64,000 bases of DNA from Arthrobacter sp. S39 (GTDB lineage: Bacteria; Actinomycetota; Actinomycetes; Actinomycetales; Micrococcaceae), in the NCBI RefSeq assembly GCF_004320525.1, contig NZ_SIHX01000001.1, forward strand, positions 124,001 through 188,000, written 5' to 3'. This document shows positions 41,188 to 50,798 of the stretch, in pieces. The notes below the pieces were generated by a model. That model saw only the letters and a list, made by a program, of their open reading frames with translations. It made no database searches and was not told where the DNA came from. The translations under genes and the position numbers were made by a program. The number at the start of each line of letters is the position of its first letter. The stretch's first letter is position 1.

Positions 41188-42853
41188 CTGCGGCCGCGTT
41201 CCGGCGGACATGGCTGCGGGCATGCGCCACAGCCGCCGGAAGGTCAGTGAACAGATGTTTGTGGTGTCGGAGTGAGCGGATCACTCCCACGTTGGTGACC
41301 ACGGCCAGGTGGTCCGGCCGGACTCCTTTGAGCAATACCGTGATGCCGCGCAACTCTAAGGCAGAAATGACCTCCACGAGGGCATGGGCGCCGGTGGCGT
41401 CGAGCATCCGCAGCTGGGAGAGCCTGATGATGGCCACCTGAATGTCCTTCACCTGGCTGATTTCCTGGAGAATGCGTTCTGCCGCGCCGAAGAACATGGC
41501 ACCGTCCAGCCGGAAAATGGCAATATGCTCATCACCTTCCGCGCGCGGCCCTGAAACCTCTTCGCGCTGAACGCTGCTCAGCGAGGCGAATTTCCGGAGG
41601 GTGAAGAGCGCCGCCGCGGCCAGCCCGATCTGGATCGCGACGATCAGGTCGAAAGCCACGGTGATGAGGGCCGTGATGATAAAGACCGCAGCGTCCGACC
41701 GCGTTGAGCGGAGGATCGCGGCAACGGTCCGCCGGGACACCATCCGCGCCGCTGTCACCATCAGGACGCCGCCCAGGGCTGCCAGCGGGATCCGGCTGAC
41801 CATGCCCGATGCCAGATAGACGATGCCCAGCAGGACTACGGCATGGATGGCGGCGGCCAGCCGGGTTTTGGCTCCCGAGCGCACATTGACGGCCGTCCGT
41901 GCGATGGCACCGGTGGCCGGCATTCCGCCAAACAAGCCGGCGGCGACGGAAGCAAGGCCTTGGCCTGTGAGCTCGCGGTCAGGGCTGTAGGCGCTGTTGG
42001 GTGTGCCGTCCGGACCTCTCATTCCTGCGGCCACCCGCGCCGAGAGCAGGGATTCGATGGCCGCCAGGCACGCAATGGCCACGGCCGGCATCGCCAGGCT
42101 GCCCAGCGAATCGAGATCAAGTGCGGGGAACGTGGGGGACGGCAGGGAGTGCGGCAGTGGACCGATCCGCGGGATGTCCAGCTGCAGGAGTTCGGCTGCC
42201 GAGGTGGCCAGCAGCACGGCGAGCAGGCTCGCGGGAAGGGCCCGGAACAGCTTCTGCACCAGGATCATCACGACGGCGACCCCCGCCACGAGCGCGAGCG
42301 TCAGCAGGACTGTGGGCGGCGCTGCCCGGGACGCGGATTCGATGGCTGCCAGGAGGGTGTTGTGCCCCGGGATGCCGGAGGTGCCGGTGGCCAGCGGAAC
42401 CTGCTGGAGGAAGATGATGGCGGCGATGCCCAGCGTGAAGCCTTCCACTACCGGCCAGGGGATGAACGCCACGGCCCGGCCCAGGCCGCTGATTCCCAGG
42501 ATGCAGACCAGCAGTCCCGCCATCACGGACAGCAGCGCCACGCTGCCGGTTCCGTGGACGGCCACCACCGGGGCAAGGACCACCACCATGGCGCCGGTGG
42601 GCCCGGACACCTGGACGGGGGACCCGCCCATGACGGAAGCCACCAGACCGGCCACGATGGCCGTGATGAGGCCGGCCTCGGCGCCCACCCCGGAGCTGAC
42701 GCCGAACGCCAGCGCCAGCGGCAGTGCCACGATGCCCACAGTGATGCCCGCCAGCAGGTCCGCGCGCCAGGACTGCCGGAGTCCGGTGTAGTCGGTCCGG
42801 GAAGGCAGGTACCGGCTGAGCCTGCGGGAGGCCGGGCGCAGGTCGTGGCTCAC
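41177..42853 (-). CDS. SulP-family anion transporter with STAS domain
   Basis: A 558-residue protein with about 11 helices and a C-terminal STAS domain (about 435-550, IFRLDGAMFFGAAERILQEI). The SulP consensus GVSSGVGAEAGLITAIVAGL is near residue 55. It carries sulfate or bicarbonate. It overlaps the ArsR regulator gene by 4 bases (ATGA), indicating joint expression. Confidence 0.9.
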   Translation of the reverse strand: MSHDLRPASRRLSRYLPSRTDYTGLRQSWRADLLAGITVGIVALPLALAFGVSSGVGAEAGLITAIVAGLVASVMGGSPVQVSGPTGAMVVVLAPVVAVHGTGSVALLSVMAGLLVCILGISGLGRAVAFIPWPVVEGFTLGIAAIIFLQQVPLATGTSGIPGHNTLLAAIESASRAAPPTVLLTLALVAGVAVVMILVQKLFRALPASLLAVLLATSAAELLQLDIPRIGPLPHSLPSPTFPALDLDSLGSLAMPAVAIACLAAIESLLSARVAAGMRGPDGTPNSAYSPDRELTGQGLASVAAGLFGGMPATGAIARTAVNVRSGAKTRLAAAIHAVVLLGIVYLASGMVSRIPLAALGGVLMVTAARMVSRRTVAAILRSTRSDAAVFIITALITVAFDLIVAIQIGLAAAALFTLRKFASLSSVQREEVSGPRAEGDEHIAIFRLDGAMFFGAAERILQEISQVKDIQVAIIRLSQLRMLDATGAHALVEVISALELRGITVLLKGVRPDHLAVVTNVGVIRSLRHHKHLFTDLPAAVAHARSHVRRNAAAASA

Positions 42854-43230
42854 GGGGCGGATCCCTCCCGCAGGTGCCCTGCCGGCAGCTGGTGGGCCAG
42901 CCGGAGCTGTTCGTTGGAGTCAGCGAGGCTGTCCAGCAGGAAGGTGCGTGCGATGGCAAGGAGCTCTGAGACACCAGGGTGCGCCAGGCGGTAGGTCACG
43001 GCGTTGGCGGACCGCACCGACGTCACCACCTTGTGCTTTCGCAGGGTGGCCAGATGCTGCGAGAGGTGGGAGGCTTCCAGCCCGGTCTCGGCGAGGAGGT
43101 AGCTCACCGCGGCCGTGTTCTCCGGGGCGGCAGCCAACAGCTCCAAAATCCGGATCCGTGCGGGATGGGCCAGCGCTTTGAACAGGTTGGCTTTGATCTC
43201 ATACAACGGAGCCTGGGCGGGCGTCAACAT
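42850..43230 (-). CDS. ArsR-family transcriptional regulator
   Basis: A 126-residue winged-helix regulator: FKALAHPARIRILELLAAAP, then ETGLEASHLSQHLATLRKHK (recognition helix) and the wing ANAVTYRLAHPG. The canonical metal-binding ELCVCDL motif is absent, so it may sense something other than metal. It shares an operon with SulP. A near-palindromic site lies just upstream. Confidence 0.9.
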   Translation of the reverse strand: MLTPAQAPLYEIKANLFKALAHPARIRILELLAAAPENTAAVSYLLAETGLEASHLSQHLATLRKHKVVTSVRSANAVTYRLAHPGVSELLAIARTFLLDSLADSNEQLRLAHQLPAGHLREGSAP

Positions 43231-43263
43231 GCGGAGCGCTCCTGAATGAAACCACTTGATGGA

Positions 43264-43279
43264 ATGATAAATTCATCAT
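43264..43279. promoter_or_regulatory. Putative ArsR operator
   Basis: ATGATAAATTCATCAT is a near-perfect palindrome (14 of 16 positions match its reverse complement) in an AT-rich patch, 34 bases upstream of the ArsR gene and in the divergent gap to the HadA-like gene. Confidence 0.55.
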
Positions 43280-43332
43280 ATCAGCGTGATGCAAGACCCT
43301 CCCGAACGCCTGGCAACGATAGGCTTGAACCC

Positions 43333-43794
43333 ATGACTATCAATCCGGACCTGCAGGGCCGCAGTTACCCTGCCGCAGAGGTATACGACGTCGGCCGCGA
43401 GAAAATCCGCGAGTTCGCCCGCGCCGTCAAGGCCACGCACCCTGCCCACTTCGACGTCGAGGCAGCCAAGGCCCTTGGCCACAGTGACCTGGTGGCGCCA
43501 CCCACATTCGCCATCATCATCGCCCAGCGCGCCGACGCGCAGCTGATCGAGGATCCGGACGCCGGCATCGACTTCACCCGCGTGGTCCACGCCGACCAGC
43601 GCTTCATCCACCACCGCCCCATCTTCGCCGGCGACCGGCTGGTGGCGGAACTGCACGTTGACGGAGTTCGTGCCATGGGCGGCGGGGCCATGATCACCAC
43701 CCGCCAGGAAATCTTTGCCCTCGCCGCGGACGATTCGCGTGAGAGCGTCGCCACCACCACCTCATCCATCCTCGTCCGCGGAGAGGGACAGTAA
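43333..43794 (+). CDS. MaoC-like dehydratase subunit, HadA type
   Basis: A 153-residue hotdog-fold protein from ATG 43333. It has YPAAEVYDVGREKIREFARA, LVAPPTFAIII and HADQRFIHHRPIFAGD, the pattern of the FAS1-like/HadA subunit. It lacks the catalytic hydratase motif, which its partner 43797 supplies. Together they would dehydrate beta-hydroxyacyl chains in fatty-acid synthesis. Start of the pair is divergent from the ArsR-SulP operon. Confidence 0.85.
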   Translation: MTINPDLQGRSYPAAEVYDVGREKIREFARAVKATHPAHFDVEAAKALGHSDLVAPPTFAIIIAQRADAQLIEDPDAGIDFTRVVHADQRFIHHRPIFAGDRLVAELHVDGVRAMGGGAMITTRQEIFALAADDSRESVATTTSSILVRGEGQ

Positions 43795-43796
43795 CC

Positions 43797-44234
43797 ATGA
43801 GCCCCACCTTCAGCGAACTCACGGTCGGCCAGGACATCGGCAGCCGCACCGTCGCGGTCAGCCGCACGGACCTGGTCAAGTACGCCGGCGCGTCCGGCGA
43901 CTTCAACCCCATCCACTGGAACGAAGCCTTCGCCACCGGCGTCGAACTCCCGGGCGTCATCGCGCACGGCATGTTCACCATGGGTGCCGCCGTCCAGCTG
44001 GTCACTGACTGGGCAGGCGACCCCGCCGCCGTCGTCGATTTCCAGACCCGCTTCACCAAGCCCGTGCTGGTGGTGGACACCACCGGCACCAACGAGCCCG
44101 GGGCCACCATCGAAGTCAGCGGCGCCATTGGAAAGCTCGACGCCGATGCCGGCACCGCCCGCGTTGACCTCACCGTGGTCTCGGCCGGCCAGAAAGTACT
44201 GATGAAGGCCCAGGCCGTGGTCAGGCTCTCCTGA
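43797..44234 (+). CDS. MaoC-like dehydratase subunit, HadB type
   Basis: A 145-residue hotdog protein. The hydratase-2 motif is intact, with Asp and His in GASGDFNPIHWNEAFA, then LPGVIAHGMFTMG. It starts 2 bases after the HadA-like stop, so the two probably form the heterodimer. Confidence 0.88.
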   Translation: MSPTFSELTVGQDIGSRTVAVSRTDLVKYAGASGDFNPIHWNEAFATGVELPGVIAHGMFTMGAAVQLVTDWAGDPAAVVDFQTRFTKPVLVVDTTGTNEPGATIEVSGAIGKLDADAGTARVDLTVVSAGQKVLMKAQAVVRLS

Positions 44235-44248
44235 ACCGCAGGGAGCCT

Positions 44249-45520
44249 TTGACCAGCACAGCAAAAGTTGCTCCGGAGGTCACCGCCTGGCGCAACGCCG
44301 TGGTGGTGGCCTACGGCGCCAGCGGTCTGGCGTTCGCGTCCTGGGTGTCGCGCCTGCCGGCCATCCGGGACGGACTGGACCTGACGCCGGGCAACATCGG
44401 CATGCTCCTGCTGTGCATGACGCTGGGTTCCTTCATCTCGGTGTCCGCGTCCGGCCTGATTGTGCTCCGGCTGGGGTCGAAACGGACCATCCGGACGGGC
44501 AGCATCATGGTGGGCTGCGGCCTCGCGATCGCAGGATTCGGGACGTCGGTCCTCGCCACACCCGTGGCGGTGGCCGTTGGCCTGGCCATCATCGGCCTGG
44601 GCACCGCCAGCTGGAATACTGCCTCCAACGTGGAGGGCGCAGCGGTGGAGCGAGCGGTGGGCCGGCACATCATGCCCCGGCTGCACGGCGCGTTCAGCCT
44701 GGGCACGGTGGCCGGCGCCGGACTTGGCGCCTGGGCCGCCGCGGCCTCGGTCCCCGTGTTCTGGCACCTTGCGGCGGCAGGCGCCGTAGTTGCCGTGTCG
44801 GTGGCGACGGCGGCTGCCTGGTTCCGCGCGGATGTCACCCCCGTGGCGGGGGAGCGGGCATATGTCCCCGATAACTTCGGGGACCCCTCCACGGGACCGA
44901 TCCCCGTCATCACTGCCGCTGCGACGGGTCGCGGGGACGTCCCGCTGGACAACAAGCGGAAGATCGCCCAGGCCTGGCGGGACAAACGCACCCTGTTGCT
45001 GGGCGTGATGGTCCTGGGGCTGGCACTTGCTGAAGGGGCGGCGGGCGACTGGGTTGCCCTGGCCCTCGCCGACGGCCACGGCCAGGCGGATGCCGCCGGT
45101 GCGGCCGGGTACGGCCTTTTCGTCACGTTCATGACCATCGGGCGGTTCGCCGGCACCCTGGTCCTGGACCGTTTTGGCCGGGTCCCGGTGATGCGCTGGT
45201 GCGCCGCGCTGGCCGTGATCGGCCTGGGGCTGTTTGTCTTCGCCCCGGTGCCGTGGCTCGCGTTTGTGGCCCTGGCCATCTGGGGGCTTGGCGCCTCGCT
45301 GGGCTTCCCGGTGGGAATGTCCGCCGCCGCCGACGACCCCGCGAAGGCAGCCGCACGCGTCTCGGTCGTCTCCACGATCGGCTACGGCGCCTTCCTGTGC
45401 GGCCCGCCGCTGCTGGGCCTGCTGGCCGAACATGTTGGCATCCTCCATTCGCTTCTGGCCGTTATGGTGATGCTGGTGATGAGCTTCCTGCTCTCGCCGG
45501 TGGCGCGTAAAATTCCCTAG
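44249..45520 (+). CDS. MFS transporter
   Basis: A 423-residue, 12-helix protein starting at TTG 44249 after AGGGAG. Features include YGASGLAFASWVSRLPAIRD, the loop motif VLRLGSKRTIRTG, and a long charged central loop (about 200-245). It resembles the sugar/fucose-permease-like or Bcr-type MFS. Substrate unknown. It lies 14 bases after the HadB-like gene. Confidence 0.85.
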   Translation: MTSTAKVAPEVTAWRNAVVVAYGASGLAFASWVSRLPAIRDGLDLTPGNIGMLLLCMTLGSFISVSASGLIVLRLGSKRTIRTGSIMVGCGLAIAGFGTSVLATPVAVAVGLAIIGLGTASWNTASNVEGAAVERAVGRHIMPRLHGAFSLGTVAGAGLGAWAAAASVPVFWHLAAAGAVVAVSVATAAAWFRADVTPVAGERAYVPDNFGDPSTGPIPVITAAATGRGDVPLDNKRKIAQAWRDKRTLLLGVMVLGLALAEGAAGDWVALALADGHGQADAAGAAGYGLFVTFMTIGRFAGTLVLDRFGRVPVMRWCAALAVIGLGLFVFAPVPWLAFVALAIWGLGASLGFPVGMSAAADDPAKAAARVSVVSTIGYGAFLCGPPLLGLLAEHVGILHSLLAVMVMLVMSFLLSPVARKIP

Positions 45521-45545
45521 CTTTCCCCTGCGTTAGGCTGGTTTG

Positions 45546-46613
45546 GTGACCCAGACACTCCTTTCCACCCTGACCACGGCCGCCGTCGGCGGCCCCGCCG
45601 GCAAGTACATCGAGGCCAGGACCGAGGCGGAGATTATCGACGCCGTGCGGGCGGCAGACGCGGCGGGGGAGCAGGTCCTCATCATCGGCGGCGGCTCCAA
45701 CCTGCTGATTTCCGACGACGGGTTCCCCGGCACGGTGGTCAAAATCGCCTCGGAAGGATTCACCGTGAACGCGGAGGACTCCTGCGGCGGCGTTGCCGTT
45801 GTGGTCCAGGCCGGGCATAACTGGGATGCGCTGGTGGAGCACGCGGTGCTGCACGCCTGGTCCGGGATCGAGGCACTGGCCGGCATCCCCGGCGCTACGG
45901 GTGCCACCCCGGTCCAGAATGTGGGGGCCTACGGTTCGGACGTCTCGCAGACCATCGCCGCGGTGCGGACCTGGGACCGGACCCGCAACGCCGTGCAGAC
46001 CTTCACCAACTCCGAACTGAAGTTCGGGTACCGCGATTCAATCCTCAAGCAGACCACCGTCGACGGATCGCCCCGCTACGTGGTGCTGACGGTGGAGTTC
46101 CAGTTGCCGCTGGGCAGGATGAGCGCCCCCATCCGTTATGCCGAGCTGGCCCGGTCCCTGGGCGTGGAGCCCGGCAAACGGGCCTATTCCAACGATGTCC
46201 GCCGGGAGGTGCTGCGGCTGCGTGCCTCCAAGGGCATGGTGCTGGACCCGGCAGACCGGGACACCTATTCCACCGGCTCGTTTTTCACCAACCCCATCGT
46301 TCCGTTTGAGGTGGCGTCAGGGCTGCCCGATTCTGCGCCGCGGTATCCGGCAGGGACCGACGGGTTGGTGAAACTGTCCGCTGCCTGGCTCATCGACCAG
46401 TCGGGGTTCGGCAAAGGCTACGGGCTGGAGGACGGCAGCGTGTCCGGCGGACGGGCCTCGCTTTCCACCAAACACACTTTGGCTGTCACCAACCGCGGCT
46501 CCGCCAGCGCCGCGGACATGGTGGCCGTCGCGCGGGAGGTGCGTGCCGGCGTCGTCGAACGCTTTGGCATTGAACTGCACCCGGAACCGCTGCTTATCGG
46601 CGTGGCGCTTTAG
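45546..46613 (+). CDS. murB: UDP-N-acetylmuramate dehydrogenase
   Basis: A 355-residue FAD enzyme from GTG 45546. FAD-binding motif IIGGGSNLLISDDGFPG, GIPGATGATPVQNVGAYGSD, the catalytic serine in YSTGSFFTNP, and SAAWLIDQSGFGKGY are present. It reduces UDP-GlcNAc-enolpyruvate to UDP-MurNAc in peptidoglycan synthesis. Its last 20 bases overlap the end of the convergent membrane protein gene. Confidence 0.93.
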   Translation: MTQTLLSTLTTAAVGGPAGKYIEARTEAEIIDAVRAADAAGEQVLIIGGGSNLLISDDGFPGTVVKIASEGFTVNAEDSCGGVAVVVQAGHNWDALVEHAVLHAWSGIEALAGIPGATGATPVQNVGAYGSDVSQTIAAVRTWDRTRNAVQTFTNSELKFGYRDSILKQTTVDGSPRYVVLTVEFQLPLGRMSAPIRYAELARSLGVEPGKRAYSNDVRREVLRLRASKGMVLDPADRDTYSTGSFFTNPIVPFEVASGLPDSAPRYPAGTDGLVKLSAAWLIDQSGFGKGYGLEDGSVSGGRASLSTKHTLAVTNRGSASAADMVAVAREVRAGVVERFGIELHPEPLLIGVAL

Positions 46614-47106
46614 CGTCATCCGGGAGGCCGGCGTTGTCGTTCGCGCCCAGTTCTCCGGCCAGGAGCCGGACGTTCGCCGCCATCCCGAGCACGGCCGCGG
46701 CCCAGCCGGTCAGGGCGAGGTAGGGGCCCATGAACAGCCAGACCAGGAGCCCCGGGAGGGACGGACTTCCGCCGCCGGCAAGGATGCAGACCGCCAGGCC
46801 CGTAACGGCAACGGCGTGTGACAGGATCCAGAGGGCCTTCCCGCTGAGCGGGTGGCGCTTCCAGTCGCGAAGAATGTGGAGTGTGCCGCGGCATACCCGG
46901 ATCCCGGGAAAGAGGACGGCGTAGCCTCCGCCGAGGCTGAAGGCCAGCGATGACAGCAGCAGCGAAAGTTCTGATTCGCCGTTTGCCAGGAACCCGGTGA
47001 CGGCCGGAACCCCCACCGCCACACCAATCAGGACCGAAACGGTCCCTCCCACCAGCCACCCTTTTGTTTCGCGCGCGAACAACTGCCACAAACTCCCCAA
47101 AGTCAT
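46594..47106 (-). CDS. Membrane protein of unknown function
   Basis: A 170-residue protein with four hydrophobic segments (about 18-38, 48-66, 92-110, 118-145). No family was recognised. It overlaps the end of murB by 20 bases in a convergent layout. Confidence 0.65.
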   Translation of the reverse strand: MTLGSLWQLFARETKGWLVGGTVSVLIGVAVGVPAVTGFLANGESELSLLLSSLAFSLGGGYAVLFPGIRVCRGTLHILRDWKRHPLSGKALWILSHAVAVTGLAVCILAGGGSPSLPGLLVWLFMGPYLALTGWAAAVLGMAANVRLLAGELGANDNAGLPDDAKAPRR

Positions 47107-47217
47107 GGTTCTACCCTAGCCGCCAGGCCTTGGGGCGCGGACCATGGCGGCCGGGGATTGCCCAAACCCGGGCGTTCAACCATGTTGGGGCGTTCGTTGA
47201 CAACCTAGGATGAGGGC

Positions 47218-48324
47218 ATGGCAGGAACGTCATCGAAGCGCGTGAGCAGCAAGGTCATGGGCAGGCTCCGGCTGGCCTCCCAGGGACTTCTTGGGCCGGG
47301 GCTGGGCTCTGCGCCGGAAGCTGTCCGCTGGATGACGGCTTCCCAGGCACAGAACCTGCAGGAAACGATGTGGGCTGTTGGCCTTCGCGTTCCCGGCTCC
47401 GGGCTGACGGACGTCCGGGAGGCCCTGGACAACGGAAGCGTGGTCCGCTCCTGGCCGATGCGGGGCACTCTTCACCTCGTGGCGCCGGAGGATCTTCGCT
47501 GGATGCTGGGACTTACCGCCGAGCGGCTCACCCGCAGCATTGCGGGCCGGCACCGGGAGCTGGACATCACGTGGGCGGACATCGAAAAATGCCGCGACGT
47601 TGCGCTGGAGCGCGTGGCCGGTGGCGGTTCCTTGAGCAGGACTGAACTCTTCGGGGTGTTTGAGGCGGCGGGGCAGCCCACCACCGGCCAGCGCGGGATC
47701 CACATCCTGGGGACACTGTGCCGGCACGGATGGCTGGTCCAAGGCCCCCTGGCCGGGAACCAGCAGCTGCTGGTGGCTTTCGATGAATGGATCCCGGTGT
47801 CGCGGACTCTTGAGCGGCAGGAGGGAATCGCCGAGTTCATGCTGCGCTACTTCCGGAGCCACGGCCCCGCCACCATCCGCGACTTCGCATGGTGGACGCA
47901 AATCCCCCTGACCGACGTGCGGCCCGCGTTTGAGCTGGTCAGGAGGCAGCTGGTCGAGCTCGAATTCGGCGACAATAGCTATTGGATGTCACCGGAGACC
48001 GCGTCACTGCTCGACGACGGTGTGCCGGGCCAGCGGTCCGTCCTCCTGCTGCCCGGCTTTGACGAGTTTGTGCTCGGCTACCAGGACCGTAGCCTGGTTC
48101 TGGCTCCGGAGCACGCCAACAAGATCGTTCCCGGCGGCAACGGAGTGTTCAAGAAGACCATCGTGGCCGGGGGAGAGGCGATCGGCACCTGGGCGCGCGC
48201 CGGGACCACAGGGAGCGCCGCCGTCGTGCCTGAACTCTTTGACGACGCCAAGCCGCTCGGACCCGGGGCTCAAGCCACCTTCAACAAAGCCGCCCAGCAG
48301 TACCTGGCGTTCCTCGACAGCTGA
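47218..48324 (+). CDS. Winged-helix DNA-binding protein (HTH_42/AlkZ-like)
   Basis: A 368-residue protein. Family features are MTASQAQNLQETMWAVGLR, WPMRGTLHLVAPEDLRWMLG, and TTGQRGIHILGTLCRHGWL in the winged-helix region, ending with LLLPGFDEFVLGYQDRS. Relatives AlkZ and YcaQ excise bulky or cross-linked bases; the expected Q-x-Q/D motif was not clearly located, so activity is unproven. Terminator-like hairpin follows. Confidence 0.8.
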   Translation: MAGTSSKRVSSKVMGRLRLASQGLLGPGLGSAPEAVRWMTASQAQNLQETMWAVGLRVPGSGLTDVREALDNGSVVRSWPMRGTLHLVAPEDLRWMLGLTAERLTRSIAGRHRELDITWADIEKCRDVALERVAGGGSLSRTELFGVFEAAGQPTTGQRGIHILGTLCRHGWLVQGPLAGNQQLLVAFDEWIPVSRTLERQEGIAEFMLRYFRSHGPATIRDFAWWTQIPLTDVRPAFELVRRQLVELEFGDNSYWMSPETASLLDDGVPGQRSVLLLPGFDEFVLGYQDRSLVLAPEHANKIVPGGNGVFKKTIVAGGEAIGTWARAGTTGSAAVVPELFDDAKPLGPGAQATFNKAAQQYLAFLDS

Positions 48325-48344
48325 GCCACGCACCTAACGCAAAA

Positions 48345-48402
48345 GCGGCCCTGACCCGCTTGAGCGGTGCTGGGCAGCACAGTCCAAGCGGGCCACGGCC
48401 GC
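48345..48402. terminator. Stem-loop between convergent genes
   Basis: Arms 48345-48362 and 48385-48402 pair at 16 of 18 positions; the loop holds a second small hairpin (GTGCT/AGCAC). It lies between the AlkZ-like gene and asd, which converge. Confidence 0.75.
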
Positions 48403-48420
48403 CGATGGGAAAACCTGGGG

Positions 48421-49551
48421 TTACAGGTTCCCGGTGGCGATGTTGAGCATGCGGCGCAGCGGTTCGGCGGCGCCCCAGAGCAGCTGGTCACCGACGGTGA
48501 ACGCACTGATGTACTGCGGGCCCATCTCCATCTTGCGGATACGGCCCACCGGGATGTCCAGGGTGCCGGATGCGGCCACGGGAGTCAGCTCGGCCATGGA
48601 GGCTTCCTTGGTGTTCGGAATGACCTTGGCCCACTGGTTGTCCTCGGCCAGGAGCTTCTCGATCTCGGCCACGGACAGGTCCTCGCGGAGCTTGAGCGTG
48701 AGCGCCTGGGAGTGGGAGCGCATGGCGCCGATCCGGATGCAGAGGCCGTCCATGATGATGCGGTTCTCGTCCGAGGTACCCAGGATCTTGTTGGTCTCAA
48801 CCCCGGCCTTCCACTCTTCCTTGGACTGCCCGTTGCCCAGGTCCGCGTCGATCCAGGGGATCAGCGAACCGGCCAGCGGCACGCCGAACTGGGAGGCGTC
48901 GATGTCGGTGCGCTGGTGGGCCAGGACCTTGCGGTCGATTTCCAGGATGGCCGACGCCGGGTCGTCCAGTTCCGAGCTGACCTCGGCGTTGAGCGTGCCG
49001 AACTGGCTGAGCAGCTCGCGCATGTGCCGGGCGCCGCCGCCTGAAGCAGCCTGGTAGGTCATGGACGTGCCCCATTCGACGAGGCCGTTCTTGAACAGCC
49101 CGCCAAGGCCCATCAGCATGCAGGACACGGTGCAGTTGCCGCCGATGAAGTCCCTGGTGCCGTTGACCAGGCCCTTGTCGATGACGTCGCGGTTGATCGG
49201 GTCCAGCACGATGATCGAGTCGTCGTTCATGCGCAGGGTGGAGGCGGCGTCGATCCAGAGACCGTCCCAGCCGCGTCCGCGCAGCTCGGTGTGCACGCGC
49301 TTGGTGTAGTCCCCGCCCTGGGCGGTAACAATAATGGGCAGCTTCGCCAGCGTGTCGACGTCGAACGCGTCCTCGAGCTTGCCGGCCCCATCAGCGAACG
49401 ACGGGGCGGCACCTCCTGCGTTTGAGGTGGAGAAAAACACCGGGTTGATGTTGGCGAAGTCGCCCTCGTCCTGCATGCGCTGCATCAGGACGGAACCGAC
49501 CATGCCACGCCAACCGACAAGTCCAACGGACGGGGTAGCTGCTTTAGTCAT
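48421..49551 (-). CDS. asd: Aspartate-semialdehyde dehydrogenase (proteobacterial type)
   Basis: A 376-residue enzyme. The N-terminal NADP loop is [18 protein letters not shown], as in E. coli Asd, and the active-site cysteine is in [16 protein letters not shown]. It reduces aspartyl phosphate to the semialdehyde for lysine, threonine and methionine. No ask gene lies beside it here. Confidence 0.93.
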   Translation of the reverse strand: MTKAATPSVGLVGWRGMVGSVLMQRMQDEGDFANINPVFFSTSNAGGAAPSFADGAGKLEDAFDVDTLAKLPIIVTAQGGDYTKRVHTELRGRGWDGLWIDAASTLRMNDDSIIVLDPINRDVIDKGLVNGTRDFIGGNCTVSCMLMGLGGLFKNGLVEWGTSMTYQAASGGGARHMRELLSQFGTLNAEVSSELDDPASAILEIDRKVLAHQRTDIDASQFGVPLAGSLIPWIDADLGNGQSKEEWKAGVETNKILGTSDENRIIMDGLCIRIGAMRSHSQALTLKLREDLSVAEIEKLLAEDNQWAKVIPNTKEASMAELTPVAASGTLDIPVGRIRKMEMGPQYISAFTVGDQLLWGAAEPLRRMLNIATGNL

Positions 49552-49644
49552 TCGTACAGTTTAGACTTCGGAACCGGCACTGCGCAGTCGGTTACGTCAC
49601 GCCGCCCGGCCGGGTTCAGCCGGGGTGTCCTTCGTGCGCGTCGC

Positions 49645-50130
49645 CTAGTTCGGTTCACCCGGGAACGGACGGGTGCTGTCGGGGAAGTTTTCGCGGGTTA
49701 TTGCAATCCCGGACGGATTGGCTTCGAACCAGCTGCGGGCCTTGTCGTCGTTGAGGGCGAAGCGCGGCTTGGGCAGCCCCTTCAGGCGCCGCAGCTTGGA
49801 CGCATTCCATTCCCGGCGGAGGCTACGGATCGCGAGGAGCCACCCGCCGGTGAAAAGCACCGTAAATACAAGCCCGAAGAGACCAAGAAGGATGTTGAGG
49901 CCGACAACTCCGATGATCACAATCAGCGGCGCAACAATGGCGGGTATCGTCATCAGGATCGTGACGATGTACAGGCCTGTCGTGGTGTGGACCGAGTAGT
50001 TTCCGGATGGCTGCGAGCCACCGATGCCCCATTCGTCCTGGGTATAGGCGTAGACCGTTCGTTCCATCCCGGTGGCGTAGTAGTAGGGACGGTCTACAAT
50101 GATGCTTCGCACCGACTGATCAGATGCCAT
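49645..50130 (-). CDS. Membrane protein in WXG100 cassette (possible immunity)
   Basis: A 161-residue protein with two adjacent hydrophobic segments (about 50-74 and 76-98) and a charged C-terminal half. No family was recognised. It overlaps the upstream gene (50120) by 11 bases in the same operon as the WXG100-like effector. A membrane immunity role against a pore-forming toxin is only an inference. Confidence 0.65.
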   Translation of the reverse strand: MASDQSVRSIIVDRPYYYATGMERTVYAYTQDEWGIGGSQPSGNYSVHTTTGLYIVTILMTIPAIVAPLIVIIGVVGLNILLGLFGLVFTVLFTGGWLLAIRSLRREWNASKLRRLKGLPKPRFALNDDKARSWFEANPSGIAITRENFPDSTRPFPGEPN

Positions 50131-50770
50131 CGGCTGCCCCGGCTTCAGACCTGAAGGCGCTCAGCGCGGCGGTCAGTTCGTCGTCGGACTGCGCCAGTGA
50201 TTCATCCCCAACAACGTCATCGAGCGCCACTGCGTGAACCCAGCCACGGCTGTCTTTGCGGATGAGTAGCTGCCGCCCGCCGCGGAGCAGGCCGGTCCTG
50301 ATCCTGACGCCACCGTCCGGGTTCTTGGTCAAGTGGTCGCGGACTATGTAGGCTTCGGCGGCTTCGGCGGACACGTTGGGGTCCTGCGGAAGGGCGAACC
50401 AGCTCATCATGGTTCTCGGCTGAAGAAGCAGCTTGGTCCGGTCTGACTCGGCGTGCAACACGGAGTCGCCTTCCGCAGCGCCTACGAGCAAATCCAACTG
50501 CGTCCACCTCTGGGCATTCGCCAGGGTGTAGGCCACGATATCCACCCGCATGTCGAAGTCGACGTCGGAGCCATCTACGGTTGCCAGGCCCCGGGCTATG
50601 AGGGACGACAGCCCTGCACGGATAAGCTCCTGGTTCCCGGATTCTTCGCTGAGGCGTAGCCACGTGGCGCTGGCATGGGATCCAGCCGTCGGTTGCAGGT
50701 GCAGGAGGTAGGCCATTTCGGCCTGGCCAAATCCGAGAGAAGTGTCTGTCTCTGTTTGTTCTGCAGTCAT
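50120..50770 (-). CDS. Conserved soluble protein in WXG100 cassette (possibly EspG-like)
   Basis: A 216-residue protein from ATG 50770, preceded by AGGATGATAAAC; an in-frame ATG at 50779 is possible. It is soluble and mostly alpha/beta. The segment IRAGLSSLIARGLATVDG resembles the N-terminal part of EspG chaperones of type VII secretion, but the match is weak. Its place directly downstream of a WXG100-like gene supports a chaperone or immunity role. Confidence 0.6.
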   Translation of the reverse strand: MTAEQTETDTSLGFGQAEMAYLLHLQPTAGSHASATWLRLSEESGNQELIRAGLSSLIARGLATVDGSDVDFDMRVDIVAYTLANAQRWTQLDLLVGAAEGDSVLHAESDRTKLLLQPRTMMSWFALPQDPNVSAEAAEAYIVRDHLTKNPDGGVRIRTGLLRGGRQLLIRKDSRGWVHAVALDDVVGDESLAQSDDELTAALSAFRSEAGAADGI

Positions 50771-50798
50771 GTTTATCATCCTATGAGTGAGGAGCTGG

